From positions 1-64,000 of the forward strand of contig NZ_LNAM01000001.1 of the NCBI RefSeq assembly GCF_001461035.1: 64,000 nt of DNA, given 5' to 3'. Under the pieces are notes generated by a model. It made no database searches and was not told the DNA's origin. It was given only the letters and a program-made list of their open reading frames with translations. Both the position numbers and the translations under genes were made by a program. Shown here piece after piece: positions 8,718 through 17,836 of this stretch (position 1 is the first letter of the stretch; each line of letters opens with the position of its first letter). The stretch comes from Acetivibrio ethanolgignens (GTDB lineage: Bacteria > Bacillota > Clostridia > Lachnospirales > Lachnospiraceae).

Positions 8718-9920
8718 CTAAAAATCCATACGGAGCATGCTCCGTACCTCTAATTCCTTTGCCTTTTCTTCGTATTCCCGTTCCGTCATCACCGGTGTAA
8801 TAAAACCAAAATCACCCAGGATACCTGCATCAATTTCCTGCACCCTTCCAAACAGCTCTCTTGCCTTATCCTCCTGTGCAACAGGTACACGGACAAAAAA
8901 TCGTCTGGAAGCATCTTTATAATCTGCCAGCTCCAGCTTTTCACTGCTCCAGATTGTCATAATGTTGGTTCCCAGATGCTTTACAGCATCCACCACATCC
9001 GATACAACAGCACTGGCAGTCGGGTATTTTCCGGCTCCGGCTCCATAGAACATAACGTCTCCTAAAAGATTACCTCTAACGAAAATTCCATTAAAAACGT
9101 CATTTACACTAAATAATGGATTATCACTATTTATCAGCACAGGAGAAATCATGGCATATACCTTGTGTCCTACCTTTTTACCTGTTCCCAGAAGCTTAAT
9201 GGCAGCTCCCATTTCCTTTGCATAGCTGATATCCACATCTGTAATCCTTGTAATACCCTCCGTATAGATGTCCTCATGGTCCACCTGCATACCATAGGCT
9301 AAGGAGGTCAGAATTGCAATCTTTCTACAGGCATCAAAGCCCTCTACATCTGCCTCAGGATTTCGTTCTGCATATCCCTTTTCCTGAGCTTCCTTTAATG
9401 CAGTGGCAAAGCTTACCCCCTCCTTTGCCATTTTTGTCAGAATGTAGTTTGTCGTACCATTTAAAATACCTGTAATCTCCTGAATCTCATCTGCAGTCAG
9501 AGACTGATTTAGCGGACGGATAATAGGAATACCACCGCCTACACTTGCTTCAAAGAGAAAATTCACCTTCTTTTCCTTGGCAATTGCTAAAAGCTCGGCA
9601 CCATGCTTTGCTACCAGCTCCTTATTCGAGGTACATACACTCTTTCCACGCTCTAAGGCCTCTTTTACGAACTCATAGGCTGGATTTATGCCACCCATAG
9701 TCTCTACCACAACAGAAATTTCCGGGTCCTCTGCAATAACGCGGTAATCGTGGACTACCTTTTCCTGCACCGGGTCCCCCGGGAAGTCTCTCAAATCTAA
9801 TATATATTTTACTTCGATTTCTCTTCCGGCACGCTGGGTAATCTTTTCGTGGTTCTTTCCCAACACCTCGACCACTCCGGAACCCACAGTGCCATAGCCT
9901 AATACTGCAATTTTTATCAT
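8718..9920 (-). CDS. hom: Homoserine dehydrogenase
   Basis: This enzyme reduces aspartate semialdehyde to homoserine with NAD(P)H. The 400-residue protein opens with the Rossmann motif VLGYGTVGSGVVEVL. It contains CTSNKELVAKHG and the catalytic region with ILNGTTNYILTKM and GYAERNPEADVEGFDACRK, and ends in an ACT domain (about 325-400), the usual threonine feedback site. AGGAG lies before the ATG. The gene follows the small ACT-domain gene by 14 bases and precedes the apgM-like gene, all in one operon. Confidence 0.95.
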   Translation of the reverse strand: MIKIAVLGYGTVGSGVVEVLGKNHEKITQRAGREIEVKYILDLRDFPGDPVQEKVVHDYRVIAEDPEISVVVETMGGINPAYEFVKEALERGKSVCTSNKELVAKHGAELLAIAKEKKVNFLFEASVGGGIPIIRPLNQSLTADEIQEITGILNGTTNYILTKMAKEGVSFATALKEAQEKGYAERNPEADVEGFDACRKIAILTSLAYGMQVDHEDIYTEGITRITDVDISYAKEMGAAIKLLGTGKKVGHKVYAMISPVLINSDNPLFSVNDVFNGIFVRGNLLGDVMFYGAGAGKYPTASAVVSDVVDAVKHLGTNIMTIWSSEKLELADYKDASRRFFVRVPVAQEDKARELFGRVQEIDAGILGDFGFITPVMTEREYEEKAKELEVRSMLRMDF

Positions 9921-9934
9921 AGCCTTACTCCTCG

Positions 9935-10369
9935 TTATTCTCTGGCAATTATTTTCAAAGACAGTACACCATCTATTTTTTCGATTGCATTTACCATCTC
10001 CATTACATCTATGGTCTCCGGCTGAATTTCCAGGTTCAGCGTTACCGGAGCAATTCCATTGATTGGAATACTCTGATTTATCGTTAGGACGTTAGCATGA
10101 CACCTGGCCACCTCATTGAGCACCAGGGAAAGTCCTCCTGGCTCATCATTAATCTGAAGCATAAAGGTAATTGTTTTTCCTCTTGCCTGATCATGAAATG
10201 GCATAATGTCACCCTTATATTTATAATAAGAGCTCCGGCTGATCCCCAGAAGCTCCGTTGCCTCCTGCACCGTCATAGCCTTACCTGATTCCAGCAAACG
10301 ATCCACCTCTGCAACCTTAATCAATACATCAGGCACTGCCTTTCTCTTTACGATATAGTATTCCTTCAT
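9935..10369 (-). CDS. ACT-domain protein (PheB / UPF0735 family)
   Basis: The 144-residue protein has an N-terminal helix-turn-helix-like segment (MTVQEATELLGISRSSYYKY) followed by an ACT domain (about 70-144). Family members lie in homoserine or phenylalanine operons and are believed to sense an amino acid; the Bacillus relative is called PheB although it is not chorismate mutase. The start at 10369 is the first ATG and has GAGGAT upstream; a TTG six codons earlier is less likely. It lies between asd and hom, so regulation of the aspartate pathway is a reasonable inference. Confidence 0.85.
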   Translation of the reverse strand: MKEYYIVKRKAVPDVLIKVAEVDRLLESGKAMTVQEATELLGISRSSYYKYKGDIMPFHDQARGKTITFMLQINDEPGGLSLVLNEVARCHANVLTINQSIPINGIAPVTLNLEIQPETIDVMEMVNAIEKIDGVLSLKIIARE

Positions 10370-10398
10370 TTTTATCCTCACTCTCAATCTGACTTTTA

Positions 10399-11487
10399 TT
10401 ACGCCTTTTTCTCAATATAGCCCTGTGCCTTTAAAAGCTCTGCACAAAGAATCGCTCCTCCTGCAGCTCCTCTTACTGTATTGTGGGACAGACCTACAAA
10501 TTTATAATCATATACCAAATCTTCTCTTAAACGTCCCATAGAAATTCCCATTCCATGCTCAAAATCCTTATCCAGCTGTACCTGTGGACGATTATCCTCT
10601 TCCAGATACTGAATAAACTGCTTTGGTGCAGATGGAAGGTTCAATGTCTGTGGCAATCCCTTAAAGCTCCTCCAGCGTTCTATAATTTCTTCTTTTGCCG
10701 GCTTCTTATCAAAGGATACAAAAACTGCTGCTGTATGACCATCTAATACCGGCACCCGGATACACTGGGTTGTAATCTTTAATCCTTCTGCCTTCACAAT
10801 CTGACCATTCTCCATCTTACCCCAGAGCTTTAATGGCTCCTGTTCGCTCTTTTCCTCCTCACCGCTGATGAAAGGTATAATATTCCCCTCCATCTCCGGC
10901 CAGTCCTGAAAGGTCTTACCTGCACCGGAAATCGCTTGATAGGTCGTTGCTACAACAACCTTTGGCTTAAATTCCATAAGTGCTGTCAGAGCCGGTGCAT
11001 AGCTTTGGATAGAACAGTTCGGCTTTACTGCTACAAAGCCCCTTTTCGTACCAAGACGCTTTTTCTGGAATTCAATAATCTCAAAATGCTCCGGATTAAT
11101 TTCCGGCACTACCATTGGAACGTCTTTTGTCCAGCGGTGTGCACTATTATTAGAAACAACCGGCGTTTCTGTTTTTGCATAGGCTTCTTCAATTGCCTTG
11201 ATTTCCTCTTTGGACATATCTACCGCACTGAACACAAAATCTACCTGGGAGGCGACCTCTTCTACCTCATTTACATTATGTACAACCAGGCTCTTTACTG
11301 CTTCAGGCATCGGCTTTGGCATCTTCCAGCGACTGCCCACAGCTTCTTCATATGTCTTCCCTGCACTTCTTTCGCTTGCAGCCACCAATGTTACTTCAAA
11401 CCATGGGTGATTCTCCAATAAAGAAATAAATCTCTGGCCTACCATACCAGTTCCTCCAAGAATTCCAACTTTTAATTTTTCACTCAA
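10399..11487 (-). CDS. asd: Aspartate-semialdehyde dehydrogenase
   Basis: It reduces aspartyl phosphate to aspartate semialdehyde with NADPH. The protein belongs to the archaeal/fungal-type branch: NADP motif GILGGTGMVGQR at the N-terminus, catalytic cysteine in VKPNCSIQ (about residue 158), and the histidine in PVLDGHTAAVFV. No ATG is available at the 5' end. Two TTG codons are possible, at 11493 and 11487; the second is chosen because GGAGG (11500-11496) is eight bases before it and only two bases before the first. It is the first gene of the operon. Confidence 0.92.
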   Translation of the reverse strand: MSEKLKVGILGGTGMVGQRFISLLENHPWFEVTLVAASERSAGKTYEEAVGSRWKMPKPMPEAVKSLVVHNVNEVEEVASQVDFVFSAVDMSKEEIKAIEEAYAKTETPVVSNNSAHRWTKDVPMVVPEINPEHFEIIEFQKKRLGTKRGFVAVKPNCSIQSYAPALTALMEFKPKVVVATTYQAISGAGKTFQDWPEMEGNIIPFISGEEEKSEQEPLKLWGKMENGQIVKAEGLKITTQCIRVPVLDGHTAAVFVSFDKKPAKEEIIERWRSFKGLPQTLNLPSAPKQFIQYLEEDNRPQVQLDKDFEHGMGISMGRLREDLVYDYKFVGLSHNTVRGAAGGAILCAELLKAQGYIEKKA

Positions 11488-11553
11488 ATTCAAAACCTCC
11501 TGTCTTTATGTGGCACACAAATGTCCGACTACTGAATATACTACTATTTTTCT

Positions 11554-11582
11554 TTTTAAAATACAACAGAAAAATACGTCAA
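11554..11582 (-). promoter_or_regulatory. Possible promoter of the asd operon
   Basis: TTGACG (11582-11577) is followed by 17 bases and a weak TTAAAA (11559-11554). The -35 is good and the -10 is poor. No T-box or lysine riboswitch was recognised in the 160 bases before asd. Confidence 0.35.
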
Positions 11583-11646
11583 AACATCATTTTTGTTTAA
11601 TATGGATATTATTTTATCTTTTCATCGCGGTCATTTGTCTATTTTC

Positions 11647-12108
11647 CTAAAGCTCTCTGTGTCCTATAAAGTGCATTTTACCCTTTCTGTCTGGCTCCTC
11701 TCCAATCTGAGAATCGTCAAAATCCAAAGCTCTCTTCATTTCCATCGTAAGCTGAGCAGCACAGTTAGCACAAAACCTTCCCGACTTTATTTCCTTCCTG
11801 CATCGCTCGCAATGAATAAAAACCGCAGAATCATTTGGTATTTCCAAACGCCCAGCTCTTAAAAAGCCCTCTATGATTTCAGGCTTGATATCAAGGGCTT
11901 CTGCTACCTCTATAATGGTAGCACCCTTATGCTCATAAACATAATCCCGCACCCGGTCAAAATCTCTTTTATCCTCCTCCCGGCAGCGTGGACAGATGAT
12001 ATGACCAGAGCCATTATACTGAAACATCATTCCACATCGCATACAATTTCGCATATTCCTTGGTTTTTCCTGCTTTCCTATCAGTTTCTCATTTTCTTTT
12101 CTGTCCAT
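11647..12108 (-). CDS. YvyF-like flagellar-operon zinc-ribbon protein
   Basis: The 153-residue protein resembles the TIGR03826/YvyF family encoded in flagellar operons of Firmicutes. It has an N-terminal zinc ribbon (CMRCGMMF and CPRCREED), a middle winged-helix-like part with VRDYVYEHKGATIIEVAEAL, and a second pair of cysteine pairs (CERCRKEIKSGRFCANC). A coiled, charged tail follows. In Bacillus the relative is the first gene of yvyF-flgM-flgN-flgK-flgL-fliW-csrA; here it is the last gene of the same group and lies after dus, whose end it overlaps by 28 bases. Its biochemical role is unknown. GGAGG seven bases before the ATG fixes the start. Confidence 0.8.
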   Translation of the reverse strand: MDRKENEKLIGKQEKPRNMRNCMRCGMMFQYNGSGHIICPRCREEDKRDFDRVRDYVYEHKGATIIEVAEALDIKPEIIEGFLRAGRLEIPNDSAVFIHCERCRKEIKSGRFCANCAAQLTMEMKRALDFDDSQIGEEPDRKGKMHFIGHREL

Positions 12109-13079
12109 CCACTAACCTCCTGTCTGTATTCTTCTAAAAGTACAAATAGCTCCTCCATCGTATCAGCCTCATTTACTCTGCGGCGAAGAGCAGCTGACTC
12201 CGGATATCCAGCAGTATACCAGGCAACATGTTTTCGCATTTCCCTGACTCCCAGGTATTCTCCCTTAAACTGCAGCTGTAATTTACTATGCCTCTTAATC
12301 ATAAAAAGCAGCTCATCAATTCCCGGCTTTTCTGGCTTAATGCCCGTCTCCAGATACGTCTTAATCTGGGAAAACAGCCATGGATTACCTCTTACACCCC
12401 GTGCTAGCATAATACCATCACAGCCGGTTTCCAAAAGCATCCTTTTAGCATCCTCCGGAGTAAATACATCTCCACTTCCGATAACAGGAATCCCAACTGC
12501 CTCCTTCACCCTCCGGATGCAGTCCCAGTCTGCCTTTCCACTATAATATTGTTCTCTTGTTCTTCCATGTACTGCAACTGCTGCCGCTCCACAATCCTCC
12601 ATCCGTTTGGCAAATTCTACAGCAGTATCCTCATCCTTTTCAAAGCCTTTCCGGAACTTTACCGTAACAGGCTTATCTATCCTTCGCACTACCTCTGTCA
12701 CGACTTCACCAGCTAATTTAGGATTTTTCATAAGAGCCGATCCCTCACCATTTCCCGTTACCTTTGGTACAGGGCAGCCCATGTTAATATCCAGAATATC
12801 AAAGGGACGCTCCTCTTCACATAACCGCAGAGCCATTGCTCCCATAATCTCCGGTTCTGAGCCAAACAGCTGTAATGTCACCGGCCGCTCCTTTTCCTCT
12901 ATCGTAATCAGGCTTTCTGTATTTTTATTATTATAATATATGCCCTTGGCACTTACCATTTCCGTATAAATCAAATCGGCACCCTGTTCCTTGCATAAAA
13001 GCCGAAAAGGCAGGTCCGTCACCCCTGCCATAGGCCCCAGCACCAGATTTCCTTTGATATCTACCGACCCTATTTTCAT
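12081..13079 (-). CDS. dus: tRNA-dihydrouridine synthase
   Basis: A flavin enzyme that reduces uridines in tRNA D-loops. The roughly 332-residue TIM-barrel protein has the N-terminal APMAG-like LGPMAGVTDLPFR, the catalytic cysteine in DINMGCPVPKVTGNGEGSAL (about residue 102), the FMN-phosphate region VIGSGDVFTPEDAKRML and GCDGIMLARG. A C-terminal helical tRNA-binding part follows. The start at 13079 (MKIGSVDIKGN) is preferred over an ATG four codons upstream because GGAG is correctly spaced only for the inner one. Which bacterial Dus class it belongs to (DusB-like by overall look) is inference. Confidence 0.92.
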   Translation of the reverse strand: MKIGSVDIKGNLVLGPMAGVTDLPFRLLCKEQGADLIYTEMVSAKGIYYNNKNTESLITIEEKERPVTLQLFGSEPEIMGAMALRLCEEERPFDILDINMGCPVPKVTGNGEGSALMKNPKLAGEVVTEVVRRIDKPVTVKFRKGFEKDEDTAVEFAKRMEDCGAAAVAVHGRTREQYYSGKADWDCIRRVKEAVGIPVIGSGDVFTPEDAKRMLLETGCDGIMLARGVRGNPWLFSQIKTYLETGIKPEKPGIDELLFMIKRHSKLQLQFKGEYLGVREMRKHVAWYTAGYPESAALRRRVNEADTMEELFVLLEEYRQEVSGWTEKKMRN

Positions 13080-13080
13080 T

Positions 13081-13419
13081 CTATTCTCCATCCTTCACTG
13101 TCTGTCCCAGGAAAAATACGCGATAATACAACTCCAGTGCCTCTAAAAGTTCTTCTTTTTCCCGTTGAATTTCCTTAATTTTTAAGACGCTGCCAATTTC
13201 ATCATAAAGGAGGTCACCCTCATCCGTTTCTGTTAAAAGCATAAGCTTTCCCTCTTCATCAAACTCCAGCGTAAGGATTCCGCCAACATCTGCAGTGAAA
13301 AGCACACACATAAGCTTTAATTCTTCTTTAATACCTTCCGGCAGCCCAGAAAACTCTTCATTGAAATAATATTTTTCCTCATATGCACTGGACGCACACA
13401 ATACCTTTTTTTCAGACAT
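13081..13419 (-). CDS. Small conserved Lachnospiraceae protein (DUF6145-like)
   Basis: The protein has about 112 residues, with no membrane segment and an acidic composition. A distinctive stretch reads KYYFNEEFSGLPEGIKEELK, then CVLFTADVGGILTLEFDEEG, and it ends in a coiled helix. The pattern resembles a domain of unknown function (DUF6145) conserved in gut Clostridia; this is from memory and unverified. Its 5' end overlaps birA by 8 bases and it is nearly joined to dus, so it is part of the same operon. Function unknown. Confidence 0.7.
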   Translation of the reverse strand: MSEKKVLCASSAYEEKYYFNEEFSGLPEGIKEELKLMCVLFTADVGGILTLEFDEEGKLMLLTETDEGDLLYDEIGSVLKIKEIQREKEELLEALELYYRVFFLGQTVKDGE

Positions 13420-14389
13420 ATCCATAAACTCCTCTTACCGATACTTCACCAGATAAAATGGTTTCTATTCCACTTTCTGTTTCTACCAAAAGTCCGCCCT
13501 GAGCATTTACTCCTCGGGCAATTCCGCTAAGACTTTCATCTCCTTTTATTACCTGTACCTGGCTGCCCCGGTTAACCAGGCGGCTGTTATAGTCCGAAAG
13601 CAGCCTCTCAAGACTTTCTTCGGCAAGAAATTCCTGATAACAGCTTTCGAATTCTTTAAGCACTACAGCTGCCAGCTCTGCCCGGTTATATTCTCTGCCA
13701 CCTTCTATAAAAAGAGAGGTTGCATAGGGAAGCTCTTCAGGGAATTCCTTTATATTGGCATTGATACCAATTCCAACTACTGCATAGTGGATAAAATCCA
13801 TCTCTGAGCTCATTTCTGTCAGTATTCCACAAATTTTCTTTCCGCCAATCACAAGGTCATTCGGCCATTTTATCTGTGCCGAAAGTCCTGCTACCTTTTC
13901 TATTGCCCGGCTTACCGCCAGAGCTGCCACCAGCGTAAGACTTGACGCATTTTCCGGCCTTAGCTGCGGCCGCAGAAGAAAGGACATCCAGATGCCAGAG
14001 CCCTTGGGAGAACTCCAGGCTCTTCCCCTTCTTCCTTTTCCCTGTCGCTGGAACTCTGCCACTGCCAGAGTCCCTTCTAAAGCTCCGGCCTCTGCCTGCC
14101 GTTTTATTTCTATATTTGTAGAATCAATTTCTTCTTTATATATAATATTTTTTCCAAAGAGACTATTCTCCAGACGGCTTCCCAGCTCCGCTTCCGTCAG
14201 CCGGTCCGGTACTTCTAGAAGCCGGTAACCCCGGTTAGAGGCCGACTCAATCTGATAGCCTTCTTCACGAAGCTGCTTCATCACCTTCCAGATAGCAGTC
14301 CGTGATACCTCCAGCTTTTCACAGATATCCTGTCCGGACAAATATCCATCTGCTTCCTTTAAAAGTGTTAGTACCTTTTTTTTCATCAT
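13412..14389 (-). CDS. birA: Biotin operon repressor / biotin-protein ligase
   Basis: The 325-residue bifunctional protein attaches biotin to carboxylases and can bind DNA. Residues 1-60 form a winged helix (VLTLLKEADGYLSGQDICEK, SRTAIWKVMKQLREEGY). The ligase domain contains DSTN, the biotin/AMP loop GKGRRGRAWSSPKGSGIWMS, the KWPNDLVIGGKKICGILTE segment and VVGIGINAN. A C-terminal SH3-like domain ends the protein. It lies between citrate synthase and the small conserved gene, with a 12-base gap to the former. No biotin-biosynthesis genes are in the window. Confidence 0.93.
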   Translation of the reverse strand: MMKKKVLTLLKEADGYLSGQDICEKLEVSRTAIWKVMKQLREEGYQIESASNRGYRLLEVPDRLTEAELGSRLENSLFGKNIIYKEEIDSTNIEIKRQAEAGALEGTLAVAEFQRQGKGRRGRAWSSPKGSGIWMSFLLRPQLRPENASSLTLVAALAVSRAIEKVAGLSAQIKWPNDLVIGGKKICGILTEMSSEMDFIHYAVVGIGINANIKEFPEELPYATSLFIEGGREYNRAELAAVVLKEFESCYQEFLAEESLERLLSDYNSRLVNRGSQVQVIKGDESLSGIARGVNAQGGLLVETESGIETILSGEVSVRGVYGYV

Positions 14390-14401
14390 AATTATCCTTT
14401 A

Positions 14402-15766
14402 TCATCTTTCCTCTAACGGAATATATTCCTGGTGCTTTGCAACGGATTTATAAGCCGGACGGATAATTTTCCCTTCATTAATCAGTTCTTCTAGACGGTG
14501 GGCACTCCAGCCTGCAATTCTCGCAATCGCAAAAATCGGTGTGTACAGCTCATAAGGAAGTCCCAGCATACTATATACAAAACCGCTGTAAAAATCGACA
14601 TTGGCACTTACTCCCTTATAAATCTGTCTTTCCTGTGCAATAATCTGAGGTGCCAGTCTCTCTACCATAGAATACAGAGCAAATTCCCTTTCTTTTCCCT
14701 TTTCCACCGAAAGCCGTTCTACAAAGCCACGGAGAACCCTGGCTCTTGGATCGGAAATAGAATATACCGCATGGCCCATACCATAAATCAGTCCCTTTTT
14801 ATCAAAGGCCCTTTTATTTAAAATATCCTCCAGATATTGTACTACCTCTGCCTCATTTGTCCAGTCTTTTATCTTTTCTTTCATATCTTCAAACATATGC
14901 ATTACCTTAATATTGGCTCCGCCATGCTTTGGCCCCTTCAATGAACCCAAAGCAGCCGCAATGGCAGAATAGGTATCAGTTCCAGAGGATGTTACTACAT
15001 GTGTTGTAAACGTTGAATTGTTACCGCCGCCATGCTCTGCATGAAGCACCAAAGCAAGGTCCAGTATTTTTGCCTCCAACTCACTATACTGGCTGTCCGG
15101 CCGCAAGAGATGCAATATATTTTCTGCCGTAGACAATCCAGCTGCAGGGGTATGAATAAACAGACTATTGCCGTCATGATAGTGACTATAGGCCTGATAG
15201 CCATATACAGACAGCATCGGGAACAGAGCAATCAGCTGCAGGCACTGGCGAAGTACATTTTCAACAGAAGTGTCGTCTGCCTTGCTGTCATAGGAATAGA
15301 GAGTCAGCACACTTCTCGCCAGCGTATTCATCATATCACGACTTGGCGCCTTCATAATAATATCCCGCACAAAGCCGGTCGGCAATTCTTCCCGGTACTT
15401 GGAAAGCAATGACATAAATTCAGAAAGCTCCTCCTGCTTCGGCAGTTTGCCAAACAAAAGCAGGTACACCGTTTCCTCAAAGCCAAAGTGTCTTTCATCA
15501 ATAAAGCCCTTTACAATTTCTTCTACATCCACACCCCGGTAATAAAGCTTACCTTCAATCGGAATCATATCCCTGTCGATTACCGTATAGGAGCGGATTT
15601 CCGAAACCTCAGTAAGTCCGGTCAGCACACCCTGTCCACTAATATCCCGAAGCCCTCTCTTCACCTCATACTTACTGTAAAGCTGTGCAGGAATCTTAAA
15701 ATTGTCCTTACACATAGATGATAAATCAAAAATTTCCGGCTCCATAGTCGCAAAATCTCTCGTCAT
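14402..15766 (-). CDS. Citrate synthase
   Basis: It condenses oxaloacetate and acetyl-CoA to citrate. The 454-residue protein carries the conserved catalytic histidines in LHAEHGGGNNSTFTTHVV and GPKHGGANIKVMHM, then YGMGHAVYSISDPRARVLRG with the aspartate of the active site, and a C-terminal VYSMLGLPYELYTPIFA region. It is longer than typical 370-430-residue bacterial enzymes owing to an N-terminal extension before RSYTVIDRDMIPIEGKLYYR. The start at 15766 has AAGGA five bases upstream; an upstream ATG 33 bases earlier lacks a good site. In fermentative Clostridia the enzyme supports glutamate synthesis; that role is inferred. Confidence 0.93.
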   Translation of the reverse strand: MTRDFATMEPEIFDLSSMCKDNFKIPAQLYSKYEVKRGLRDISGQGVLTGLTEVSEIRSYTVIDRDMIPIEGKLYYRGVDVEEIVKGFIDERHFGFEETVYLLLFGKLPKQEELSEFMSLLSKYREELPTGFVRDIIMKAPSRDMMNTLARSVLTLYSYDSKADDTSVENVLRQCLQLIALFPMLSVYGYQAYSHYHDGNSLFIHTPAAGLSTAENILHLLRPDSQYSELEAKILDLALVLHAEHGGGNNSTFTTHVVTSSGTDTYSAIAAALGSLKGPKHGGANIKVMHMFEDMKEKIKDWTNEAEVVQYLEDILNKRAFDKKGLIYGMGHAVYSISDPRARVLRGFVERLSVEKGKEREFALYSMVERLAPQIIAQERQIYKGVSANVDFYSGFVYSMLGLPYELYTPIFAIARIAGWSAHRLEELINEGKIIRPAYKSVAKHQEYIPLEER

Positions 15767-15825
15767 ATACTTCCTTCTCCCTTCTTCCTTATTTTTCATT
15801 CTCTCTCATAATTGTAAATTAAGCC

Positions 15826-16995
15826 TTAGTATACCATAACTTTCATGCCTTGTGAAGTTTCCAGTGACTCATTTTTCAAAATCTTTTTTCTGACCTCGCA
15901 CAAAAGCTCTTCCTCTGTATATACACAAAAACGCGAAATTCTAAGGAGCCTTGCCATCCGTTCCAGCCACAGAAGGTACAGCTGCTTATAGGTAAATTCC
16001 CTGCCAAGCCGGAAACGTGCTGCCATCTGCGGCAAAATCTGCTCTACTACAATCCGTATAAACAGTTCAGGCTCACTATCCTCCAAATGATACTCGGAGA
16101 GTACCTGCTCTGGATTTTCACTGCACACAGAAAGCAACTGATTTAAATACCAGCACTCTTCTCTATCACTGTCAATATAATAGTATTCACCTGCCAATCC
16201 ACATAAAAACCGCAGCCCATCATAATACCCAATTTTCATATTGCGACGGCTTTTTTTACTGTCGAATTCCAGCAAATTTCCCAAATCAGCCCGAGGTGCA
16301 ATTTCCAGTATATTTACATCCTCTGGAATATGAATCCGCTTTTCCCTTCCTATTCCGAAAATGCGGATTACAATAATATCCTTGTAGCCGTGTTTTACAA
16401 GCACATCCGTCGGTACATTATTCATCATACCGCCGTCCAGATAGGTTTTCCCAAGAATCTTTTCTATCCGGAAGGCTGGAAAGTATGCACTGGCAAGCAG
16501 ATAATCCTTAATCGTCCCCTCCGGCAGCTCCGATGCTTTAAATTCCTCTTCCCGAAGCCGCCCTGCGTCTACAACACCCAGATAAAATTCAATCGCTGAA
16601 TTTCGTATCTTTTCTTCCTCAATCTCAGATACCATTAGCTCTTGCAGCGGTGTTACATCGAAGCCCCTGTTTTTTATAATCTCCAGTGCTCTTAAAGAAG
16701 CCTCCCTAAGACTCAGCTTCTTTAGATCTCTCCGCATTAGTGTTGCCATAATCTCATCATCTACATCCATAACTCTGGAATAGGTGATATTTTCCCATAT
16801 TCTTTCTGCCTTTTCTAAGTCTCCCATACATATCAATGCCCCATTTAAGGCACCTACCGATACTCCGGAAATTCCCTTTATTTTCACTCCGTATTCTCTA
16901 AATGCCTTCCATACTCCAATCTGATATGCTCCTTTGGCTCCTCCTCCCTCTAAAACAATCCCATACTCCCTTGACAAATCAATTGCCGGCTTCAT
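15826..16995 (-). CDS. Patatin-like phospholipase
   Basis: The roughly 389-residue protein is a predicted cytoplasmic or membrane-associated acyl hydrolase. It has the patatin oxyanion motif LEGGGAKGAYQIG, the nucleophile elbow GVSVG and the DGG motif in YLDGGMMNNVPTD, so the Ser-Asp dyad is complete. The C-terminal ~150 residues form an extra helical part not recognised here. AAAGGAGGGG seven bases before the ATG at 16995 decides the start; a longer in-frame reading would cross a hairpin at 17020-17061. It lies directly after csrA, so flagellar read-through may reach it. Confidence 0.88.
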   Translation of the reverse strand: MKPAIDLSREYGIVLEGGGAKGAYQIGVWKAFREYGVKIKGISGVSVGALNGALICMGDLEKAERIWENITYSRVMDVDDEIMATLMRRDLKKLSLREASLRALEIIKNRGFDVTPLQELMVSEIEEEKIRNSAIEFYLGVVDAGRLREEEFKASELPEGTIKDYLLASAYFPAFRIEKILGKTYLDGGMMNNVPTDVLVKHGYKDIIVIRIFGIGREKRIHIPEDVNILEIAPRADLGNLLEFDSKKSRRNMKIGYYDGLRFLCGLAGEYYYIDSDREECWYLNQLLSVCSENPEQVLSEYHLEDSEPELFIRIVVEQILPQMAARFRLGREFTYKQLYLLWLERMARLLRISRFCVYTEEELLCEVRKKILKNESLETSQGMKVMVY

Positions 16996-17019
16996 AGCCC
17001 CTCCTTTTACTTCAATGCA

Positions 17020-17061
17020 ATACGGAGTCCGATTCAACACGCATTGAACCGGGCTCCGTAT
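17020..17061 (-). promoter_or_regulatory. Hairpin between csrA and the patatin gene
   Basis: ATACGGAG at 17020-17027 pairs with CTCCGTAT at 17054-17061, with an inner TTCAA/TTGAA stem. No T-run follows it on the minus strand. It may be a weak terminator, an RNA-stability element or a leader structure. Several GGA triplets in and after it (including the ribosome site) resemble CsrA recognition sites, which is only suggestive. Confidence 0.45.
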
Positions 17062-17070
17062 CATTTAATC

Positions 17071-17292
17071 CTATTTTAATAATTTCCTAAATATCTCCGG
17101 ATTACTTTCTGCATTTGCAGCCTCCTTATTTGACTCCTGAATCTGCGTATACAGCTCCTTTCGATATACTGGCACCGATTTTGGAGCGTTGATTCCGATT
17201 TTCACCTGTTCGCCCTTTACCTCCAAAATAGTAATTTCAATATCGTTGCCAACAACGATAGACTCATTTAATTTTCTCGACAAGGCCAGCAT
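17071..17292 (-). CDS. csrA: Carbon storage regulator / translational repressor CsrA
   Basis: The 73-residue RNA-binding protein has the canonical opening [15 protein letters not shown], the core [18 protein letters not shown] and the RNA-contacting arginine in VPVYRKEL. In Firmicutes it represses flagellin translation and is held by FliW, encoded one base upstream. It closes the flgM-to-csrA block. Confidence 0.95.
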   Translation of the reverse strand: MLALSRKLNESIVVGNDIEITILEVKGEQVKIGINAPKSVPVYRKELYTQIQESNKEAANAESNPEIFRKLLK

Positions 17293-17293
17293 A

Positions 17294-17755
17294 TTATTCC
17301 TCCCTCTTTTTCATTTTCTGGATGGCGTCATAAATGTTGTACTTGATTTCATAATCACTGTTTTCCACAATCAGCTGACATCCCTTTTTTGTGTCTGCAT
17401 TAATAATAAATGGCGCCTTTAAATTGGCTGTCATTTTTTCTGCCTCCGCTGTCGCTGTCACAGAAAGAAGGATTACTAAATTTTCTTCTGTTAATTCACC
17501 AAGAGAAGCTAATAGCTCATCCTCTACCGTCGGATTATAATCCGGCTTTACCAAAAGAGGGTTAATTACGGGAATAGCTAGTCCTTCCTCATCCAAGGAC
17601 TGTAGCCAGGAGATTACCGGAGTATTTTCCTCTGCATTATCATACAGAATCGTAAATTTCTTACAAGCCTCGAAGCCCATAATTCCATTATCAAAGGTTA
17701 GAATTTTATCCTCTTCTAAATCAATCTCCCCAAAGCATCTTGTTTTAATTAACAT
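17294..17755 (-). CDS. fliW: Flagellar assembly factor FliW
   Basis: The 153-residue protein binds flagellin and antagonises CsrA. It starts [19 protein letters not shown], contains the typical [19 protein letters not shown] segment and a C-terminal [20 protein letters not shown] segment shared by the family. It is followed after one base by csrA and preceded by flgL, matching the conserved Bacillus order. The fliW-csrA junction indicates coupled translation, as expected for a partner-switch pair. Confidence 0.95.
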   Translation of the reverse strand: MLIKTRCFGEIDLEEDKILTFDNGIMGFEACKKFTILYDNAEENTPVISWLQSLDEEGLAIPVINPLLVKPDYNPTVEDELLASLGELTEENLVILLSVTATAEAEKMTANLKAPFIINADTKKGCQLIVENSDYEIKYNIYDAIQKMKKREE

Positions 17756-17836
17756 ATCTGCCTCTCCTTTCTATACTCCTTTGTGTTATTTTACTTCATT
17801 TTTCTGATGAAAGCAAGTCTATCCAGCCCTTTCCTT

